From Spirosoma sp. (GTDB lineage: Bacteria > Bacteroidota > Bacteroidia > Cytophagales > Spirosomataceae): a stretch of 64,000 bases of DNA. The notes under the pieces are model-generated. The model was not told where the DNA came from and searched no databases. It saw nothing but the letters and a program-made list of their open reading frames with translations. The stretch is from the NCBI RefSeq assembly GCF_026391055.1, contig NZ_JAPLET010000025.1, positions 62,001 to 126,000 of the forward strand, in the 5' to 3' direction. The translations under genes and the position numbers were made by a program. The stretch's first letter is position 1; each line of letters opens with the position of its first letter. Below, piece by piece: positions 61,901 to 64,000 of the stretch.

Positions 61901-62051
61901 TAATCACCTGAACCTGATTATTGGTAATATCGGGAATAGCGTCTATGGGCAGTTGCCGCAGGGCATAGGTTCCCCAGGCAATGAGTGCCACGACGCCCAG
62001 CACCACCATCAATTTCTGACGGATGCTAAACTGAATGATCTTTTGCAGCAT
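58938..62051 (-). CDS. Heavy-metal RND efflux pump (CusA/CzcA type)
   Basis: This 1037-residue, 12-helix HME-RND transporter has the transmembrane proton-relay region GAIDFGLLVDGAVIIVES, where the D-F-G...D-G pattern is typical of CzcA/CusA. IPDITNNQVQVITQAPSL is at the N-terminus, followed by YLKEYEVRIDPERL and GEFIPNLDEGDIAI. It exports divalent ions such as Zn, Co, Cd or monovalent Cu/Ag. The CusA methionine triad cannot be assigned with certainty from reading. A small histidine-bearing secreted protein gene lies 92 bases upstream and the adaptor gene follows. No regulator is visible. Confidence 0.93.
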   Translation of the reverse strand: MLQKIIQFSIRQKLMVVLGVVALIAWGTYALRQLPIDAIPDITNNQVQVITQAPSLAAQETEQFITFPLETTLRNVPGVTEIRSISRFGLSVITVVFEESTPTFLARQLVAEQLKTVEAELTAGTPQLAPVTTGLGEIYQYVVRPKEGFEGRYSSTDLRTIQDWLIKRQLAGVPGVVDISSLGGYLKEYEVRIDPERLRGMNTTLTEVVDALAANNANTGGSYIEKGPEAFFIRGEGMVKNPEEIGQIVVKNAGPTPILVRDVAQVDIGHAVRYGAMTRNGRGEVVGGIVLMLKGASSEKTIEGVKTRIAEIQKSLPAGLVIEPFLDRKVLIDKAIHTVAKNLLEGGLIVMAVLLLLLGNWRAGLVVASVIPLCMLFALGMMHVFGVSANLMSLGAIDFGLLVDGAVIIVESMIFQIVHTQATRSQSMDEIALDSSSRLMRSALFGQLIILIVYVPILSLTNIEGKMFRPMALTVGFAIIGAMVLCVTYVPMMAATLLRKDIQEEGTLADRIMKALYRVYAPLLNGALRWRKGILAASVLLLAGAVWLFGRMGGEFIPNLDEGDIAISLSLKPGSSLSQTVETTRRMETILKNGFPEVNEVISKIGTAEIPTDPMPIEAADVMVLLKEPADWTTASTKEELIRKMERALSVLPGLNLEFTQPIQLRFNELMTGVKSDIAVKIYGEDLNVLFAKANQAAAKLKVIPGVADLKVEQISGLPQMVVSYNRPRLAQYGVSVASLNRVLKAAFAGETAGVVFDGEKRFDLVVRLDSTYRQDIDNIRQLYVDLPNGQQVPLDQLALISYKNAPMQISRDNARRRITIGINVRGRDVESLVGEMRAVLDKDVPLPPGYSYTYGGQFENLVKAKERLAVAVPLALVMIGLLLFFTFGSMGQALMIFTAIPLSAIGGVLALWVRGMPFSISAGVGFIALFGIAVLNGIVLISYFNQLEAEGIGNVMERVRQGTAVRFRPVVMTAAVASMGFLPMALSTSAGAEVQKPLATVVIGGLVSATLLTLVVLPVIYSLVAADSHKRINHEE

Positions 62052-62143
62052 GATTGGCTAACTCGTTGAGTGACAAAGCCACGAAGCCGATACCCATGCT
62101 CATACAGCACAGGTTCGAATGGCCTGATAATCAAAAGAGAGTG

Positions 62144-62536
62144 TTAGCCTAAGCGGGGCGGCTGAAACAGCGGAGAATCCGCCTGGAAGGAATAGAGATT
62201 TTCGTACGAAAAACGCACGGGCAGCAGGATAAGTAATCCGGCCGCTACATCGGGACGCCATTGCAGGTACGTCAGAATAAAGACAAAGCCCGATGAGAGG
62301 TGGTTGTACATGGGCAGTTTAACGCCCTTGTGCGGAGTTTTGGCGTGTTTGGAAGCTATGTTATAGTGAAGCTCCAGAAATTGCCAGAAATCGAAGCCGT
62401 CGCCAGCCGCCTGCTTGTGCAGCTTGTAATGCGACACCAGGCCGGGGAGTTTGTATACCTCCTCCACATCGGTCTGCGGAAACAGACTTCCTGCCAGCAT
62501 GAGCATCCCCAGAAAAAGCGCCACTACCGATTTCAT
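62144..62536 (-). CDS. Small secreted protein of the RND metal-efflux locus
   Basis: This 130-residue protein has a signal peptide of about 20 residues (LAGSLFPQ). The mature sequence has spaced histidines, LVSHYKLHKQ, FLELHYNIASKHAKTPHKG and YNHLSSG, in a predicted helical region. Proteins with this LP-x-L-x-x-HY/H pattern occur upstream of CzcA-type genes in Bacteroidota, suggesting a periplasmic metal-binding role. That link rests on position and histidine content. A -7 box at 62541-62548 sits just before the ATG at 62536. Confidence 0.6.
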   Translation of the reverse strand: MKSVVALFLGMLMLAGSLFPQTDVEEVYKLPGLVSHYKLHKQAAGDGFDFWQFLELHYNIASKHAKTPHKGVKLPMYNHLSSGFVFILTYLQWRPDVAAGLLILLPVRFSYENLYSFQADSPLFQPPRLG

Positions 62537-62540
62537 GCCG

Positions 62541-62548
62541 CAAAGGTA
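62541..62548 (-). promoter_or_regulatory. Promoter -7 box for the efflux operon
   Basis: The minus strand reads TACCTTTG, an exact consensus, four bases before the ATG at 62536. As for nspC this implies a leaderless start. No TTG is seen at 19-23 bases. Confidence 0.45.
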
Positions 62549-62573
62549 CAGCTCAATCTGTTTGGTTCCGAGT

Positions 62574-62661
62574 TAAAAATTAGCTGGAAGTGAGCGGAGG
62601 GCGGCAGCAATGGATCAAAGGCCATCGCTGCCGCCCTCCGCTCACTTCCAGCTAATTTTTA
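62574..62661. terminator. 35-bp perfect hairpin below the alcohol dehydrogenase gene
   Basis: Bases 62574-62608 and 62627-62661 are exact reverse complements around an 18-base loop, ending in a T run on the minus strand. The right arm overlaps the alcohol dehydrogenase stop codon (62661-62659). The length is far above a usual terminator stem. Confidence 0.85.
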
Positions 62662-63687
62662 TTGAAAATCCAGAATAACGCGACCGTCAATCTGCCCCGC
62701 TTTCATATCGGCAAGTACCTGGTTGATGTTGTCGAGTCGTTCGGTCCGGTAATGGACGTGTACTTTGCCATCGGCGGCAAAAGCCAGACTTTCGGTTAAG
62801 TCCTGCCGCGTACCCACAATGGAGCCACGAATGGTTTTCCGGTTCAGGGTTACGTCGAAGATATTGATATCAAAATCGCCCGGTGGTAAACCAACCAGCG
62901 AGAGCGTTCCTTTCCGGCGCAGCATATCTACGCCCTGTGCGAAGGCCGCTCGGGAAACGGCGGTCACCAATACGCCATGCGCTCCGCCTATTTTGTCCTG
63001 AACAATAGCGGCAGGGTCTTCGGCGGACGCGTTTATGGTTAGATCGGCACCAACTTCGTTCGCCAGCGCCAGTTTTTCGGGGCTGATATCGACGGCCACC
63101 ACGTGCATACCCATAGCTTTGGCATACTGAACGGCCAGGTGACCCAGCCCGCCAATACCCGAAATAACCACCCATTCGCCTGGTTTCACTTCCGTTTCTT
63201 TCAGGCCCTTATATACTGTCACGCCAGCACAGAGGATGGGGGCTGCGTCGATGAACGACAGGCTATCGGGAATATGCCCCACATAATCGGGATTGGCAAC
63301 TACGTATTCGGCATAGCTCCCCTGCACCGAATAGCCCGTATTCTGCTGATTATGACAGAGTGTTTCCCAGCCCGAATAGCAGTATTCGCAGTGCCCGCAG
63401 GCCGAGTACAGCCAGGGAACACCAACCCGTTCACCTTCGTGGATATGGGTTACGCCCGCGCCCACCCCCACAACGGTACCTACCCCTTCGTGGCCGGGAA
63501 TGAGTGGCAGGGTGGCTTTCACGGGCCAGTCGCCATCAATGGCGTGCAGATCGGTATGACAAACGCCACAGGCGGCTACTTTAACCAATATCTGACCGGG
63601 GCCAACGCTTGGCACCGGAATCGTTTCAAGTTGTAATGGCTGCCCATATCCGTGCAGGACAGCCGCTTTCATCGTTGCTGGAATCAT
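62659..63687 (-). CDS. adhP: Zinc-dependent alcohol dehydrogenase (AdhP type)
   Basis: This 342-residue MDR enzyme has the catalytic zinc ligands CGVCHTDLHA, GHEGVGTV and the structural zinc site CGHCEYCYSGWETLC. The NAD fold is WVVISGIGGLGHLAVQYAKAMG. It interconverts primary alcohols and aldehydes in the cytoplasm. A candidate -7 box (TAGGTTTG, minus strand 63721-63714) lies upstream. It is transcribed alone. Confidence 0.92.
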   Translation of the reverse strand: MIPATMKAAVLHGYGQPLQLETIPVPSVGPGQILVKVAACGVCHTDLHAIDGDWPVKATLPLIPGHEGVGTVVGVGAGVTHIHEGERVGVPWLYSACGHCEYCYSGWETLCHNQQNTGYSVQGSYAEYVVANPDYVGHIPDSLSFIDAAPILCAGVTVYKGLKETEVKPGEWVVISGIGGLGHLAVQYAKAMGMHVVAVDISPEKLALANEVGADLTINASAEDPAAIVQDKIGGAHGVLVTAVSRAAFAQGVDMLRRKGTLSLVGLPPGDFDINIFDVTLNRKTIRGSIVGTRQDLTESLAFAADGKVHVHYRTERLDNINQVLADMKAGQIDGRVILDFQ

Positions 63688-63879
63688 GATTTGGCGTGTT
63701 ATAAACTATGACACAAACCTACAGGAGTCTATCCTGCCGCAGCATGATGCCGATCAGTTCGCCAGCAAATCTGCATCATGGAAAGCTGCCTGCGCACCCA
63801 CCATCTTTACCCACCAAGCCACGTGACAGGTGCACCGACTGACTGGTTCGTGCCTCACGTTTATATAAACGTACATAAT

Positions 63880-64000
63880 ATGCTCGTTACGCTCACGCTC
63901 AACCCGGCTGTGGACATTAGCATGACCATTGACCGACTGATCCCCGAACAGAAGCTCCATTGCTCTCAGCCCCGTTACGATGCTGGTGGGGGCGGCATCA
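63880..64000 (+). CDS. PfkB-family sugar kinase, 5' end only
   Basis: This frame is open from ATG 63880 to the window edge: 40 residues beginning MLVTLTLNPAVDISMTIDRL and reaching a GGGG turn. This is the N-terminus of 1-phosphofructokinase or PfkB-type 6-phosphofructokinase (TLNPAVDxS, then the sugar-site GGGGIN). The rest is outside the window. The region just upstream holds only short shadow frames. Confidence 0.85.
   Translation, partial: MLVTLTLNPAVDISMTIDRLIPEQKLHCSQPRYDAGGGGI

Noticed and set aside
1-64000. CRISPR arrays, rRNA or tRNA genes
   Set aside because: No regularly spaced repeats and no clear cloverleaf or rRNA-like stretches were noticed on reading; a tRNA or rRNA search program was not run.

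Overview
The window reads as chromosome of a Bacteroidota bacterium of the order Cytophagales, most like Spirosoma and its relatives. Several features support this: two secreted proteins end in type IX secretion sorting domains, promoters follow the Bacteroidota pattern (TTG, about 20 bases, TAnnTTTG), and the genes include bshA, carboxynorspermidine genes, a histone H1-like protein, DUF1059, TlpA-like proteins with a DUF4369-type N-terminus and Tat-exported oxidoreductases. Base composition is moderate, except for an AT-rich patch at 1560-2740. The genus is an inference from protein style, not from a marker gene. No rRNA, tRNA, CRISPR array, phage or intact transposase was seen.

Layout. 1-2740: a truncated minus-strand gene (possibly aroB), an MFS carrier, then an AT-rich island with two small related envelope proteins and three copies of an 18-base motif. 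Two of these copies bound a 130-bp MITE-like element. 2745-8919: a thioredoxin-like lipid-side or periplasmic protein, a Tat-exported HisC-like aminotransferase, a family 9 glycosyltransferase, an M16 protease with a MazG-like hydrolase, and a fatty acid hydroxylase family protein. 9015-14025: type II NADH dehydrogenase, bshA, a UbiA prenyltransferase, a TapB/DUF3108-like protein, and a MerC-type membrane protein with a striking operator-like palindrome over its promoter. 14103-22618: a Tat-exported Gfo/Idh/MocA oxidoreductase, a T9SS cargo protein, an MbnH/MbnP-type di-haem peroxidase and partner pair, a sugar isomerase-like protein, DUF1059 and an alpha/beta hydrolase.

22690-25792 is a thiamine salvage operon (thiM-thiE-thiD-tenA) behind a TPP riboswitch. 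25970-30286 encodes one 1438-residue T9SS cargo built from seven repeats of about 190 residues. 30692-39718 holds an AraC/VOC pair, a YjbR gene with an apparent nonsense codon, an NTF2-like protein, three SxxK serine hydrolases, a PHP plus Aim6-like fusion, and a HipA-like/DUF3037 pair. 39802-45306 holds a WapI-like immunity protein and the two enzymes of the carboxynorspermidine polyamine route, with two TonB-like proteins between them.

45473-47883 makes UDP-glucuronate and UDP-xylose (ugd then uxs). 48249-55000 mixes an acyl-CoA dehydrogenase, a GlsB-type membrane protein, PgeF, an acyltransferase, a MaoC hydratase, a histone H1-like protein and an alpha-oxoamine synthase (serine palmitoyltransferase-like). 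55183-63687 contains biotin carboxylase, a CDF transporter, a CzcB/CzcA heavy-metal efflux pair with a small histidine-bearing secreted protein upstream, and a zinc alcohol dehydrogenase. The window closes inside a PfkB-family sugar kinase.

Most genes are single units or short operons separated by strong bidirectional hairpin terminators. Metal handling recurs (MerC, MbnH/MbnP, CDF, CzcAB). The least explained items are the 18-bp inverted repeats around a small gene, the MbnH/MbnP pair outside any visible methanobactin locus, the seven-repeat cargo protein, the PHP-Aim6 fusion and the HipA-like/DUF3037 pair.
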